NCBI RefSeq assembly: GCF_039525805.1
Contig: NZ_BAAAHZ010000012.1
Reading direction: 5' to 3' (one strand)
Length of the DNA stretch: 64,000 nucleotides
Origin: Dietzia natronolimnaea
Lineage (GTDB): Bacteria > Actinomycetota > Actinomycetes > Mycobacteriales > Mycobacteriaceae
Shown here: one piece after another, positions 24,609 through 33,093 of the stretch
How positions within the stretch are numbered: the first letter of the stretch is position 1
Layout: each line of letters starts with the position of its first letter
Notes under the pieces: model-generated
Seen by the model: only the letters and a program-made list of their open reading frames with translations
Databases searched by the model: none
What the model was told of the DNA's origin: nothing
Program-made: the position numbers and the translations under genes

Positions 24609-26170
24609 CGATGGCACCGGGCCCGGCCCCGGGGGCCGTCACGCCCACCTCGTCGGATCCGTCGGCGCGGTCTCGCGCCGCCGTGGTGGCCGGGTCCCTC
24701 ACCTCCTCCGCCCGCTCCGCCCTGTCCGGCCCCTCGGGTCCCGCCCTGTACCGCGGGATGCTCGGGTCCGCACTACTGACCCTCGGCGGCTTCGGTGCCG
24801 GCGCCCTCCCGGTGGACGGGGGGCCCGCCGCCGCCGTGGGTCTGCTCGGGTTCACCTTCGGCCACGGCGAGGTCCTGGCCCTGGCGCTGTGCTGGATCGG
24901 CGTGGCCCTGCTGTTCACCGCCTGGCTGGCACTGGGCCCGCGGGCGGTGTCGGGCCGACTCCCCACGCGAGACGCGGTCTGGGCCACCGCGTTGTGGTCG
25001 CTCCCGTCACTGCCCGCGGTGCCGATGTTCAGCCGCGACGCGTGGTCGTACCTTGCGCAGGGGGCGATGACCGCCGCGGGGGTCGATCCCTACGAGGTCG
25101 GCCCCGAGGCCAACCCGGGTCCCTTCACCGACGAGGTCAGCCCCGACTGGCGGTCGACCGCCACTCCCTACGGACCGCTGCACCTGCTCCTCATGAGGAT
25201 CGTGGTGGCCGTGTCCGGCGGGCACCCCGCGGTGGGGATCGTCATCCTGCGCGTGGCGGTGTTGGCGGCACTGGCCGCACTGACCGTGGTGTTGGTGATG
25301 GCGGCCCGTCGGACCGGGGTGGACGCCGGGGCCGCGGTGTGGCTGGCGTGCGCGTCGCCGCTGTCGGTCATCCACCTGGCGGGCGGACTGCACAACGAGA
25401 TCTTCCCGCTCGTCGCCTGCCTCGGGGCTGTCGTTCTGGCCCTCGACGGTCGCCGGGCGTGGGCCGGCGCGGCGATCGGGATCGCGGTGGCGTTCAAGGC
25501 CACCGCGGTGATCGTCGCCCCGTTCCTGCTGTGGATCGCGCTGACCCGGCGGCGCGAGGACCCCTCGGTCACCAGACCGGTGGTCCGGGCCCTCGGGGAT
25601 ACGGCACTGGCCGCCGCCATCGCGGTGGCCGTCCTCGGGCTGGCCACCTTCGCCTCCGGTACCGGGATCGGGTGGTTCGACGCGATCGCCGTGTCCGACA
25701 GGGTGATCAACTACCTCAGCGCACCGACCGCGGCAGCGCACCTGTTCCACGCGGTCACCGACTCACCCGGGTTCGAGGACGTGCTCGCGGTGTCCCGGCA
25801 GGTCGGGCGGGTGGTCCTCGCCGTGGTCCTGGTGGCCGTGTGGTGGCGTCATCGCCGGGACCGGATGACGGCGCTCCGCGGCATCATGCTGGCGCTGCTG
25901 GCCTTCGTCGTGCTCAACTCGCTGGCCTGGCCCTGGTACTACGTCTGGGTGGCCGCGTTCTGGATGCTGGCGAGGCCGGGGCCCCGGGCCACCACGGCAG
26001 CGGTCGGGATGACCGTGTTCCTGGTGATGGCGATAGGGCCGAACGGATCGACCAGCCTCTACAGCCCCGTGCTCTCCGGGATCGCGGTGCTCGCCTCACT
26101 GGCGGTGGCCTGGTGGTGGTGGCGGGCCACCGGAAAGGTCAGAACGCCATCGCCTGAGCGCGCCGGATGA
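24605..26170 (+). CDS. mptA: Alpha-(1->6)-mannopyranosyltransferase (MptA-type, GT-C)
   Basis: This polytopic membrane enzyme uses polyprenyl-phosphate-mannose to extend the mannan backbone of lipomannan/lipoarabinomannan. The first extracytoplasmic loop carries the GT-C signature (SRDAWSYLAQG, with the Asp), followed by DPYEVGPEA and TPYGPLHLLL. About 12 hydrophobic segments follow through residue 500. The start GTG overlaps the idsA2 stop (GTGA), linking prenyl-lipid synthesis with its user. The last 32 bp are antisense to the 3' end of the Rv2175c-like gene. Confidence 0.9.
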   Translation: MTMAPGPAPGAVTPTSSDPSARSRAAVVAGSLTSSARSALSGPSGPALYRGMLGSALLTLGGFGAGALPVDGGPAAAVGLLGFTFGHGEVLALALCWIGVALLFTAWLALGPRAVSGRLPTRDAVWATALWSLPSLPAVPMFSRDAWSYLAQGAMTAAGVDPYEVGPEANPGPFTDEVSPDWRSTATPYGPLHLLLMRIVVAVSGGHPAVGIVILRVAVLAALAALTVVLVMAARRTGVDAGAAVWLACASPLSVIHLAGGLHNEIFPLVACLGAVVLALDGRRAWAGAAIGIAVAFKATAVIVAPFLLWIALTRRREDPSVTRPVVRALGDTALAAAIAVAVLGLATFASGTGIGWFDAIAVSDRVINYLSAPTAAAHLFHAVTDSPGFEDVLAVSRQVGRVVLAVVLVAVWWRHRRDRMTALRGIMLALLAFVVLNSLAWPWYYVWVAAFWMLARPGPRATTAAVGMTVFLVMAIGPNGSTSLYSPVLSGIAVLASLAVAWWWWRATGKVRTPSPERAG

Positions 26171-26507
26171 CCTCCCGCGCGCGATGACCGTGGAGCGCGT
26201 CCGCGGGGCGACCCGGCAGGCTGTCGTCCTCCGTGAAGAGCCACCGCAGGATCTCCTCGTCGCGGTAACCCCCGTCACGGAGAACCGAGACGAGTCCGGG
26301 CAGGAAACGCGCCACCTCGTCGTCGTCGTCCAGGAACACCGCGGGGACCACCACCACCCCGGCACGTCGGACGGCGATCAACCCCCCCTCACGGAGGAGG
26401 TCGTGCACACGGGTGACCGGGATGCCCAGTCGCCGCGACACCTCGGGCAGATTGATCGTCTCGACGTCCCCGGGCAGGACGTCATCGCAGTGCGGAACGG
26501 TACTCAC
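26139..26507 (-). CDS. Rv2175c-like winged-helix DNA-binding protein
   Basis: A 122-residue protein with an N-terminal helix-turn-helix (INLPEVSRRLGIPVTRVHDLLREGGLIAVRR) and a C-terminal helical domain (FLDDDDEVARFLPGLVSVLRDGGYRDEEILRWL). It matches Rv2175c, a DNA-binding substrate of PknL, and here too it sits beside pknL in divergent orientation. A GTG at 26507 lies 7 nt downstream of a TAACGT -10-like box (26515-26520), suggesting a leaderless transcript. In-frame GTGs lie 3 and 9 nt further up. Regulated targets are unknown. Confidence 0.85.
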   Translation of the reverse strand: MSTVPHCDDVLPGDVETINLPEVSRRLGIPVTRVHDLLREGGLIAVRRAGVVVVPAVFLDDDDEVARFLPGLVSVLRDGGYRDEEILRWLFTEDDSLPGRPADALHGHRAREVIRRAQAMAF

Positions 26508-26599
26508 GGCCACCACGTTAGTCCCAGCGGGGCCCGGCGGTCACCACCGCGGGGCGCACGGCACGGTTGCATACCGAGATCGGGACGCCGACGGGCAGA

Positions 26600-28792
26600 A
26601 TGGACTCCATGACCACTCACGACGGGCAGCTACCAGGGCCGGGCACCGTGCTCGACGGGCGCTACCGGCTCGACGCCGTGATCGCACGCGGCGGGATGTC
26701 GATCGTGCACCTCGCCACCGACGAGCGGTTGGACCGCCACGTCGCCGTCAAGCTGTTGGACCCCGCCCTCGCCGGCGATCGCGCCTTCGTCGACCGGTTC
26801 ACCCTCGAGGCGCGCTCGGTCGCGCGGCTCTCCGACCCCGGCATCGTCCAGGTCTTCGACCAGGGGGTCGAGGGGGACACAGCCTTCCTCGTGATGGAGT
26901 TGGTCCCGGGCGGCACGCTGCGCGAACTACTGGACGAGCGCGGGCCCATGCCCCCGTACGCCGCCGCCGCCGTGCTCCGCCCCCTCCTCGGCGCACTCCG
27001 CGAGGCCCACGAGGCCGGGCTGGTCCACCGCGACATCAAGCCAGAGAACGTCCTCATCTCCACCACCGGGGCGGTCAAACTCGCCGACTTCGGTCTCGTC
27101 CGTGCGGTGGCCGAGTCGAGGGCGACCTCGCGGAGCGTGGTGATGGGCACCGCCGCCTACCTCTCCCCCGAGCAGATCTCCGGCGCCGACACCGACGGGC
27201 GCTCCGACCTGTACTCCCTGGGGGTGCTCGCCTACGAGATGCTCACCGGCGAGCCCCCGTTCAACGGGGACAACTCGATCGCCGTGGCCTACCGGCGCCT
27301 GGACACCGACGTCCCGGCGCCCTCCGACCAGTCCGATTCCGTGGCGGAGGACCTCGACCACCTGATCCTCCGGGCGACCCGACGCAGCCGCGAGGATCGC
27401 TACCAGGATGCCGGGGAGATGCTCGACGACCTGGACCGGGCGGCCGAGATCGGACGCTTCCCCACCTATGTCGTCCCGGCGCCCCACCAGTCGTCCTGGT
27501 CCCGGGCCCGCGCCGCCGCGGCGCGATCGGCGCCCGGCGGTGCCACGGAGTTCGACGCCGCCGATCGCGAGAGCGGCGAGGCGCTCGGCCACGGTGACGG
27601 CCCCGTCCCCACACGGATGCACACGAGGGTGGGACTCGACGCGGTCCCGCCGCCCCCCGTCGCCGAGGAGTCCTACGCCCGAGGGGAGGTGGAACCGGTG
27701 TCGGACCGGGCGCCCGTCCGCCCTCGACGCAGGCTCGGTCTGCTGTGGCTGGTGGTCGTGCTGGCGGTCGCCATCGCCCTGGCCGTCGCCGGATGGTGGC
27801 TCGGGTCCGGCCGTTTCGTCACCGTCCCCGCGGTCCAGGGCATGTCGGTGGGCCAGGCGACCGAGGCCGTGAACGAGGTGGGGTTGTCCGCCTCCACCCG
27901 CGACGCGTTCAGTAACGACGTCCCCCGGGCGGGACTGGTCGGGACCGACCCCGAGGCCGGGGCCCGGGTGCCCCGGGGCGAGACGGTCGCGGTCCTGGTC
28001 TCCGTGGGCCGCCCGGTCGTGCCCGAGGTGGGTGCCGGACGCGACGTCGACACCGTCTCCGCACTCCTGCGGGAGAACTCCCTCGAACCGGTCCGTGGCG
28101 GGACCGAGCACTCCGACTCGGTCCCGGTCGGTCAGGTGGTGGCCCTGGAACCGCGGCCCGGGACGACCGTCGACGTGGGGACCAGGGTGTCGATGGTGAC
28201 GAGTTCGGGGCCCGCGCCGGTGAGGGTCCCCGATGTGGCGGGCCTCGAGGAGGAGCAGGCACGGGCCGCGCTGGAGGGATCCGGGCTCACCGTCTCGCAG
28301 GTCAGACGGGTCTACGACGACGATGTGGACGGCGGGCTGGCCGTGGGCACCGACCCGGACACCGGATCGGACGTCGCCCGCGGAGACGGGGTGACGCTGC
28401 TGGTCTCCAACGCCCTCACCGTCCCCGACATCAGGGACGTGCCGCTGGACGAGGCGACGGACGTACTCAGCAGGGCCGGGTTCACCATCGTCCGCGAGGC
28501 ACCCGTGACCGACCGCCGGATCTCCGATGGCCGGGTGGTCAGCACCGACCCGCCCGCCGGCCGGCGACTCGACCCCGCGAACGCCGTGCTGCGGGTCGTC
28601 CCGTCGAACGCGGTGACCGTCCCCGTGGTCCCGGGGGCCCGGGCATCGGACGCCCAGCAGACTCTCCGGGACGCGGGGCTCAACCCCACCATCGACACGG
28701 GTTCACCGGGCGGGATCGTCTACGGCCAGAACCCCCTGCCCGGGCGGGTCGTGGCACGGGGCAGCGGGGTCGAGATCGACGCACTGGGCTGA
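26600..28792 (+). CDS. pknL: Receptor-type Ser/Thr protein kinase PknL with five PASTA repeats
   Basis: The kinase domain spans about residues 20-280: glycine loop ARGGMSIVHLA, VAIK-type lysine VAVKLLD, catalytic HRDIKPENVLIS, DFGLVRA and GTAAYLSPEQISG. A juxtamembrane linker leads to one transmembrane helix (LGLLWLVVVLAVAIALAVAGWWLG, about residues 379-402). Five extracellular PASTA repeats follow, each opening with a VP/TVP motif. PASTA modules bind muropeptides or lipid II. M. tuberculosis PknL lacks them, whereas corynebacterial PknL has them. Alternative ATGs are at 26567 and 26609; no strong ribosome site decides. Confidence 0.94.
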   Translation: MDSMTTHDGQLPGPGTVLDGRYRLDAVIARGGMSIVHLATDERLDRHVAVKLLDPALAGDRAFVDRFTLEARSVARLSDPGIVQVFDQGVEGDTAFLVMELVPGGTLRELLDERGPMPPYAAAAVLRPLLGALREAHEAGLVHRDIKPENVLISTTGAVKLADFGLVRAVAESRATSRSVVMGTAAYLSPEQISGADTDGRSDLYSLGVLAYEMLTGEPPFNGDNSIAVAYRRLDTDVPAPSDQSDSVAEDLDHLILRATRRSREDRYQDAGEMLDDLDRAAEIGRFPTYVVPAPHQSSWSRARAAAARSAPGGATEFDAADRESGEALGHGDGPVPTRMHTRVGLDAVPPPPVAEESYARGEVEPVSDRAPVRPRRRLGLLWLVVVLAVAIALAVAGWWLGSGRFVTVPAVQGMSVGQATEAVNEVGLSASTRDAFSNDVPRAGLVGTDPEAGARVPRGETVAVLVSVGRPVVPEVGAGRDVDTVSALLRENSLEPVRGGTEHSDSVPVGQVVALEPRPGTTVDVGTRVSMVTSSGPAPVRVPDVAGLEEEQARAALEGSGLTVSQVRRVYDDDVDGGLAVGTDPDTGSDVARGDGVTLLVSNALTVPDIRDVPLDEATDVLSRAGFTIVREAPVTDRRISDGRVVSTDPPAGRRLDPANAVLRVVPSNAVTVPVVPGARASDAQQTLRDAGLNPTIDTGSPGGIVYGQNPLPGRVVARGSGVEIDALG

Positions 28793-28812
28793 CGCCGACC
28801 GGGCGGCCCCGG

Positions 28813-28869
28813 GGGCCCGGCCGTCCCCGCGAGGCGAGTGTCCCCGGGGCCCGGCCGTCCCCGCGAGGC
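28813..28869. repeat. Direct repeat of 23 bp in the pknL-aroG gap
   Basis: Copies at 28813-28835 and 28847-28869 (both GGGCCCGGCCGTCCCCGCGA then GGC) are spaced 34 bp apart between two convergent genes. Each has C/G-rich complementarity, but no long hairpin is obvious. Confidence 0.75.
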
Positions 28870-28875
28870 CGCGGC

Positions 28876-30282
28876 TCAGTTGCGGAGCATCTCCGCCACC
28901 AGGTAGGCCAACTCCAGCGACTGCTGGGTGTTGAGCCTCGGGTCGCACGCGGTCTCGTACCGCCCGGCCAGATCGAGGTCGGAGATGTCCTGGGCGCCCC
29001 CGAGGCACTCGGTGACGTCCTCACCCGTGAGCTCGATGTGGATGCCGCCCGGGTGCGAGCCGAGGGCGTGATGAACCTCGAAGAAGCCCTGGACCTCGTC
29101 GATGATCCGGTCGAAGTGGCGGGTCTTGTAACCGTTCGACGTGGAATGGGTGTTGCCGTGCATCGGGTCGCACTGCCAGATGACCTTGTGTCCCGAGGCC
29201 TCGACGGCCTGCACGATCGGCGGGAGCGCGTCCCTGACCTTGTCGTTGCCCATGCGGGAGACCAGGGTCAGGCGTCCCGGACGATTGCGCGGATCGAGCT
29301 TCTCCACGTACTCCACCGCGAGTTCCGGGGTGGTCGAGGGGCCGATCTTCAGTCCGATCGGGTTCTCGATGAGTGACGCGAACGCCACGTGGGCGTCGTC
29401 GATCCCACGGGTCCGCTCCCCGATCCACAGGAAGTGGGCCGAGAGGTCGTACAACCCCTGCTCCGCGTCACCCGTGAGGCCCGTGCCGTCGTCGGCCAGG
29501 CGCAACATCGCGCGCTCGTAGTCGAGCACCAGCGCCTCGTGGGAGGAGAAGATGTCCGCCGACCGCAGGTTCTCGTCGGAGACACCGCAGGCGTCCATGA
29601 ACCGCAGCCCTCGATCGACCTCCGCCGCGAGCGCCTCGTAGCGCGCGCCGGCCGGCGACCCGGCGACGAACTCCATGTTCCACTCGTGCACGCGGTGCAG
29701 GTCCGCCGTCCCCGAGGCGGTCAGGGAGCGGACCAGGTTCATGGCCGCGGCGGCGTTGGCGTAGGCGCGGACCAGTCGCGACGCGTCGTGCTCACGAGCG
29801 GTGTCGTCCGCGTCGAGCCCGTTGACCATGTCCCCGCGGTAGGAGAGCAGGCCGGTGGCGTCCCTGTCGGCGGAGCGCGGTTTGGCGTACTGCCCGGCGA
29901 TCCGGCCGACCTTCACCACCGGCATGGACGCGCCGTAGGTCAGGACGACGGACATCTGCAGGAGCGTGCGGATCACGCCCTTGATGTGCGGCTCGGTGTT
30001 GGCCTCGAACGTCTCCGCGCAGTCCCCGCCCTGGAGCAGGAACGCGCGACCGTGCGCGACGTCGGCCAGCCGATCCGAGAGGTGTTCGACCTCCGAGGCC
30101 ACGCAGATGGGCGGCACGCTCTCGAGGACCTTGCGCATGGCCGCGGCGTGATCGGGATCCCACGACGGTTGCTGCAGCGCGGGTCGCGACAGGGCGTCCG
30201 CCAGCAGCCGATCGAGGTCCGCCGAGAGCGGGGGGAGGTCGGGAAGCTGTGCGATGTCGACGTCGACTGTCCAGTTGCTCAC
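28876..30282 (-). CDS. aroG: Class II 3-deoxy-D-arabino-heptulosonate 7-phosphate synthase
   Basis: AroG condenses phosphoenolpyruvate and erythrose 4-phosphate, the first shikimate-pathway step. Type II (plant/mycobacterial) signatures are clear: FLLQGGDCAETFEANTEPHI, PVVKVGRIAGQYAKPRS, SYRGDMVNG, GERTRGIDDAHVAF, and WQCDPMHGNTH near the C-terminus. The frame is open far upstream, but the GTG at 30282 (VSNWTVDVDIAQLPDLPP) gives 468 residues, matching the family. In M. tuberculosis this enzyme activates chorismate mutase; no mutase gene is seen nearby. Confidence 0.97.
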   Translation of the reverse strand: MSNWTVDVDIAQLPDLPPLSADLDRLLADALSRPALQQPSWDPDHAAAMRKVLESVPPICVASEVEHLSDRLADVAHGRAFLLQGGDCAETFEANTEPHIKGVIRTLLQMSVVLTYGASMPVVKVGRIAGQYAKPRSADRDATGLLSYRGDMVNGLDADDTAREHDASRLVRAYANAAAAMNLVRSLTASGTADLHRVHEWNMEFVAGSPAGARYEALAAEVDRGLRFMDACGVSDENLRSADIFSSHEALVLDYERAMLRLADDGTGLTGDAEQGLYDLSAHFLWIGERTRGIDDAHVAFASLIENPIGLKIGPSTTPELAVEYVEKLDPRNRPGRLTLVSRMGNDKVRDALPPIVQAVEASGHKVIWQCDPMHGNTHSTSNGYKTRHFDRIIDEVQGFFEVHHALGSHPGGIHIELTGEDVTECLGGAQDISDLDLAGRYETACDPRLNTQQSLELAYLVAEMLRN

Positions 30283-30317
30283 CCCGCGAGGATACGCCAC
30301 CGCCGCCGGCGCGGACC

Positions 30318-30815
30318 TCAGAGACCCAGGTGGGGCGCCTTCGCCGCGATCGCCCGGAATCTCAAGAACGCATGGCGGGCATCGCCGAGGGCGTCGTGGG
30401 CTCCGCCCGGGTGAGGGGGCAGCTCCGGTTGCCCGGCCATCTCCCACAGCTGGCGCACGTCCCGCGTGAACCTCGGCATCGCCGCCGGCAGCTCGGTCAT
30501 GTCACCCCAGAGCTGACACACCGCGACGTGGTCATAGGCCCCGATCCACGCCCACAGCTCGACCGGCCCGGAGATCGGTGCGGTGACGAAGTCGTACAAC
30601 CCGTCCCGGATCCCCGACCGCGACATCCAGGCCGGCGAGGAGGGATTGGGCAGCTTCGGCAGGACGTTCCGCCGGACCCACGGGCCGGCCTTGGCCTGGT
30701 CGAAATCCGTGGAGACCGCGTAGAACTCGCGTCCGTCCTCCGCCACCACCCCCACCGACACCAGGTCGATGGTTGTGCCGTCCTCGATGAACTCACAGTC
30801 GTAGAAGTAGCGCAC
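30318..30815 (-). CDS. DEDD-type 3'-5' exoribonuclease, Rv2179c-like
   Basis: A short (165-residue) RNase H-fold exonuclease. The first acidic motif is YFYDCEFIEDG (Asp and Glu ligands), the middle Asp lies in WAWIGAYDHVA and the last motif is GGAHDALGDARHAFLRF (His-Asp). Rv2179c is the founding member, reported to trim RNA 3' overhangs. The start is GTG (VRYFYDC), 5 bp after the acyltransferase stop, so the two genes form an operon. It lies upstream of aroG with only about 35 bp between. Confidence 0.9.
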   Translation of the reverse strand: MRYFYDCEFIEDGTTIDLVSVGVVAEDGREFYAVSTDFDQAKAGPWVRRNVLPKLPNPSSPAWMSRSGIRDGLYDFVTAPISGPVELWAWIGAYDHVAVCQLWGDMTELPAAMPRFTRDVRQLWEMAGQPELPPHPGGAHDALGDARHAFLRFRAIAAKAPHLGL

Positions 30816-30820
30816 CGGCG

Positions 30821-31555
30821 TCAGCGCTGTCCCTCGACGGGCTGGTCGAGGAGGTTGCGTCCCGACTTGCGCACCGCCTCGTAGCGCTTCTTCATCTCCG
30901 CGCCGTAGGTGTCGTGGACATACTCCTGACCCGTCAACGCCTGGATGCGCCGCATGAACTCATCGGTGATCTCCCGCTCGGCCACGCGGTCGCCCTCCCG
31001 CCCGGCCCACGGCGTCAGGTCGAGTGGCTCCCCGATCATCACCCGGACCCGGGTCCGGCGGTGGGGTCGGTTGACCTTGCGGATGTACTCACCCGTCCCG
31101 ATCACGCCCACGGGGACGATCGGGACCCCGGCGCGCAGCGCGAGCCGGGCGGGCCCGGTCTTGCCGCGGTACAACCGCCCGTCCGGGGACCGGGTCCCTT
31201 CCGGGTAGACGCACAGGATCTGACCCGACGAGAGGACCTCGAGGCCCGCGTTGAGAGCGGCCTGGGCGGCATCGGCGTCGGTGCGGTCGATCGGGTACTG
31301 ACCGGTCCCCGCGAAGAACCACCTGCTGAGCATGCCGCGGATCCCGGTGCCGGTGAAGTAGTCGCTCTTCGCCAGGAAAGTGACCCGCCGCGGAAGGAGG
31401 AGCGGGGTGAACAGCCAGTCGGCCACCGACTCGTGGTTGCCCACGAGGACCGCCGCCCCGCTGGTCGGGAAGTTCTCCCGGCCGGTGATGACCGGCCGAC
31501 TGGTCAGCCGCAGGAAGGGCCCGATGATCACGTACTTGAACAACCAGTACAGCAA
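30821..31555 (-). CDS. 1-acyl-sn-glycerol-3-phosphate acyltransferase (PlsC family)
   Basis: PlsC-like enzymes acylate lysophosphatidate or related glycolipids at the membrane. The catalytic NHX4D motif is GNHESVADWLF, followed by KSDYFTGTGIRGMLSRWFF and the glycerophosphate-binding YPEGTRSPDGRLYRG and PIVPVGVIG. An N-terminal hydrophobic stretch (LFKYVIIGPFLRL) may anchor it. The start is a TTG with GGAAGG about 14 nt upstream, so it is uncertain. Position corresponds to Rv2182c; close linkage to pimB and fadD15 suggests a role in phospholipid/PIM acyl chemistry. Confidence 0.9.
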   Translation of the reverse strand: MLYWLFKYVIIGPFLRLTSRPVITGRENFPTSGAAVLVGNHESVADWLFTPLLLPRRVTFLAKSDYFTGTGIRGMLSRWFFAGTGQYPIDRTDADAAQAALNAGLEVLSSGQILCVYPEGTRSPDGRLYRGKTGPARLALRAGVPIVPVGVIGTGEYIRKVNRPHRRTRVRVMIGEPLDLTPWAGREGDRVAEREITDEFMRRIQALTGQEYVHDTYGAEMKKRYEAVRKSGRNLLDQPVEGQR

Positions 31556-31602
31556 CTTGGGTCACCGGACCTTCCGTCGTTGGGGAGTTGACGGAGCGGA
31601 TA

Positions 31603-32490
31603 CTACCCGGATCGGTCCGCGAATCCGGACGGGACGAGATTCGGTGGCCACAGCTCGGGATCGGGGACGAAGCCGGCGATCACGGTGCGCGCCTCGGGGT
31701 CGAAGTGTGTGGTGACGAGGGTGCACCGGGACAGCAACGCGGGGAGCCTCACCACCGTCCGGACACCGTCGAGGTCCAGGCGCAGCTCGTCGCCCTCGAC
31801 CGAGGGCGGGGTCGTCGGACGGTCCGGCACGGGGCACTCCACCCGGTATCCCCCACTCCCGTCCGGGGAGACGGAGGGTGTGACCGCCCCGCGGGCGAGT
31901 TCGGCCAGCGCCGCGGTCCGGCCCGGGGCGCTCCCGGCGACCATCACCTCGACGGGCCCCGCGAGGAACGTCGAGACCTCCGCCGCGAGGAGGGACAGTC
32001 GGTGCGCCTCGCGGGTCCGGGCGTCCGCGCGGTCACCTGCGGCCATCGAGGCGAACCGCACGTGCGCGGGCCAGCGCGACTCCACGAACGCGGTCAGCTC
32101 CCCCGCCGCCGCGATCCTCCGGACCGCCGCGAGGTCACCGTCGAGTTCCACCACCACCACGTCCCACACTCCCGCGGCGGCCGCCCGCCGGGCGTACTCC
32201 CATCCCAGGACAGCGGCGAGGGGCGCGTCCCCTCCGGCGGCCAGCGCCGCGAGCACGTCGTCGTCCGGATCCACCGCACCGGACCTGTACGACTCGAGTC
32301 TCGCGGTGGCGTCGTCGACACGGACCTCCACGGGCCCCTCGTCGGTCGTGTCCAGCCGCGGATCCACCGCACCGGGGTCCCCGGTCAGGATGAGAGCCGT
32401 TCCGCCCGCGTCGAGCAGGAACTGCGCGGTCACCTCCGACCTGGCCGGGGGGTCGCCCCCCATGACGATCGCGACCCTGGCGCCGGTCAC
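31603..32490 (-). CDS. ArsA/GET3-like protein with degenerate nucleotide-binding loop
   Basis: This 295-residue protein sits where ArsA-like Rv2184c lies in M. tuberculosis. The fold pattern (VAIVMGG..., LILTGDP, then WDVVVVELDGDLAAVRRI, and the C-terminal RCTLVTTHFDPEARTVIAGFVPDPELWP) fits the ArsA family. The Walker A position, however, reads GGDPPARSE without the GKGGVGKT lysines, so ATP hydrolysis is unlikely. The start overlaps the SRPBCC gene stop by ATGA. Family assignment is moderate and function unknown. It may be a structural or regulatory pseudo-ATPase. Confidence 0.6.
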   Translation of the reverse strand: MTGARVAIVMGGDPPARSEVTAQFLLDAGGTALILTGDPGAVDPRLDTTDEGPVEVRVDDATARLESYRSGAVDPDDDVLAALAAGGDAPLAAVLGWEYARRAAAAGVWDVVVVELDGDLAAVRRIAAAGELTAFVESRWPAHVRFASMAAGDRADARTREAHRLSLLAAEVSTFLAGPVEVMVAGSAPGRTAALAELARGAVTPSVSPDGSGGYRVECPVPDRPTTPPSVEGDELRLDLDGVRTVVRLPALLSRCTLVTTHFDPEARTVIAGFVPDPELWPPNLVPSGFADRSG

Positions 32491-32963
32491 CGCGACTCGG
32501 CCCGGCGCTTGAGTTCACGCAGGGCCTCGGAGAGGATCCGCCGTTCGGCCCGGTCGCGGAGCCGGCCGATCACCGGCACCACGAGTTCTATCTCCAGCTC
32601 GTAGTCGACCCTGGTGCCGCCCTCGACCGGTTCGAGGCGATAGGAGCCCTTCTGCGCACGTTGCAGCGCCGAGCTCTCCAGCCTCCACTCGACGACCCTG
32701 TGGTCCGCCGACCAGGAGTAGGCGAGGACGTAGTCGTCGACGATCGCGCCCGCCTCCAGGGCGAACCGGACCCGGTCCGGACGACCGTCCGCGCCGACGG
32801 ACAGGACCTCGGCGACCCGGATCGACGTGGACCATTCGGGATACGAGTCGAAGTCCGAGATGACGGCCATCACGTCCTCGACCGTCGCGTCGATCACGGT
32901 GGAGTCGCTGGTCGGCCACACCTCGGGGGCGCCGTTGTCCTCGCTCATATCCCCCAGCTTCAC
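32487..32963 (-). CDS. SRPBCC (START/polyketide cyclase-like) protein, Rv2185c-like
   Basis: The 158-residue protein shows the SRPBCC pattern of a hydrophobic-cavity fold: IDATVEDVMAVISDFDSYPEWSTSIRVAEVL at the N-terminus, then VEWRLESSALQRAQKGSYRLEPVEGGTRVDYELEIEL, and a C-terminal helix with DRAERRILSEALRELKRRAE. Such proteins bind lipids or aromatic ligands. The first GTG (32963) or the ATG at 32948 could start it. It overlaps the ArsA-like gene and is divergent from the acyl-CoA synthetase gene, an arrangement also seen at Rv2185c-Rv2187. Confidence 0.85.
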   Translation of the reverse strand: MKLGDMSEDNGAPEVWPTSDSTVIDATVEDVMAVISDFDSYPEWSTSIRVAEVLSVGADGRPDRVRFALEAGAIVDDYVLAYSWSADHRVVEWRLESSALQRAQKGSYRLEPVEGGTRVDYELEIELVVPVIGRLRDRAERRILSEALRELKRRAESR

Positions 32964-33093
32964 ATATCTTCGGCCGGGATGCGCCCTGGCGACCGGCGCC
33001 CGGGCACACGGGTGACGTGGATGCCGACCGGCCCCGGGGATAGTGTGTCCTCACTGCGATTAGACCATCGATCGTCTCCACCAGGAGGACCCT

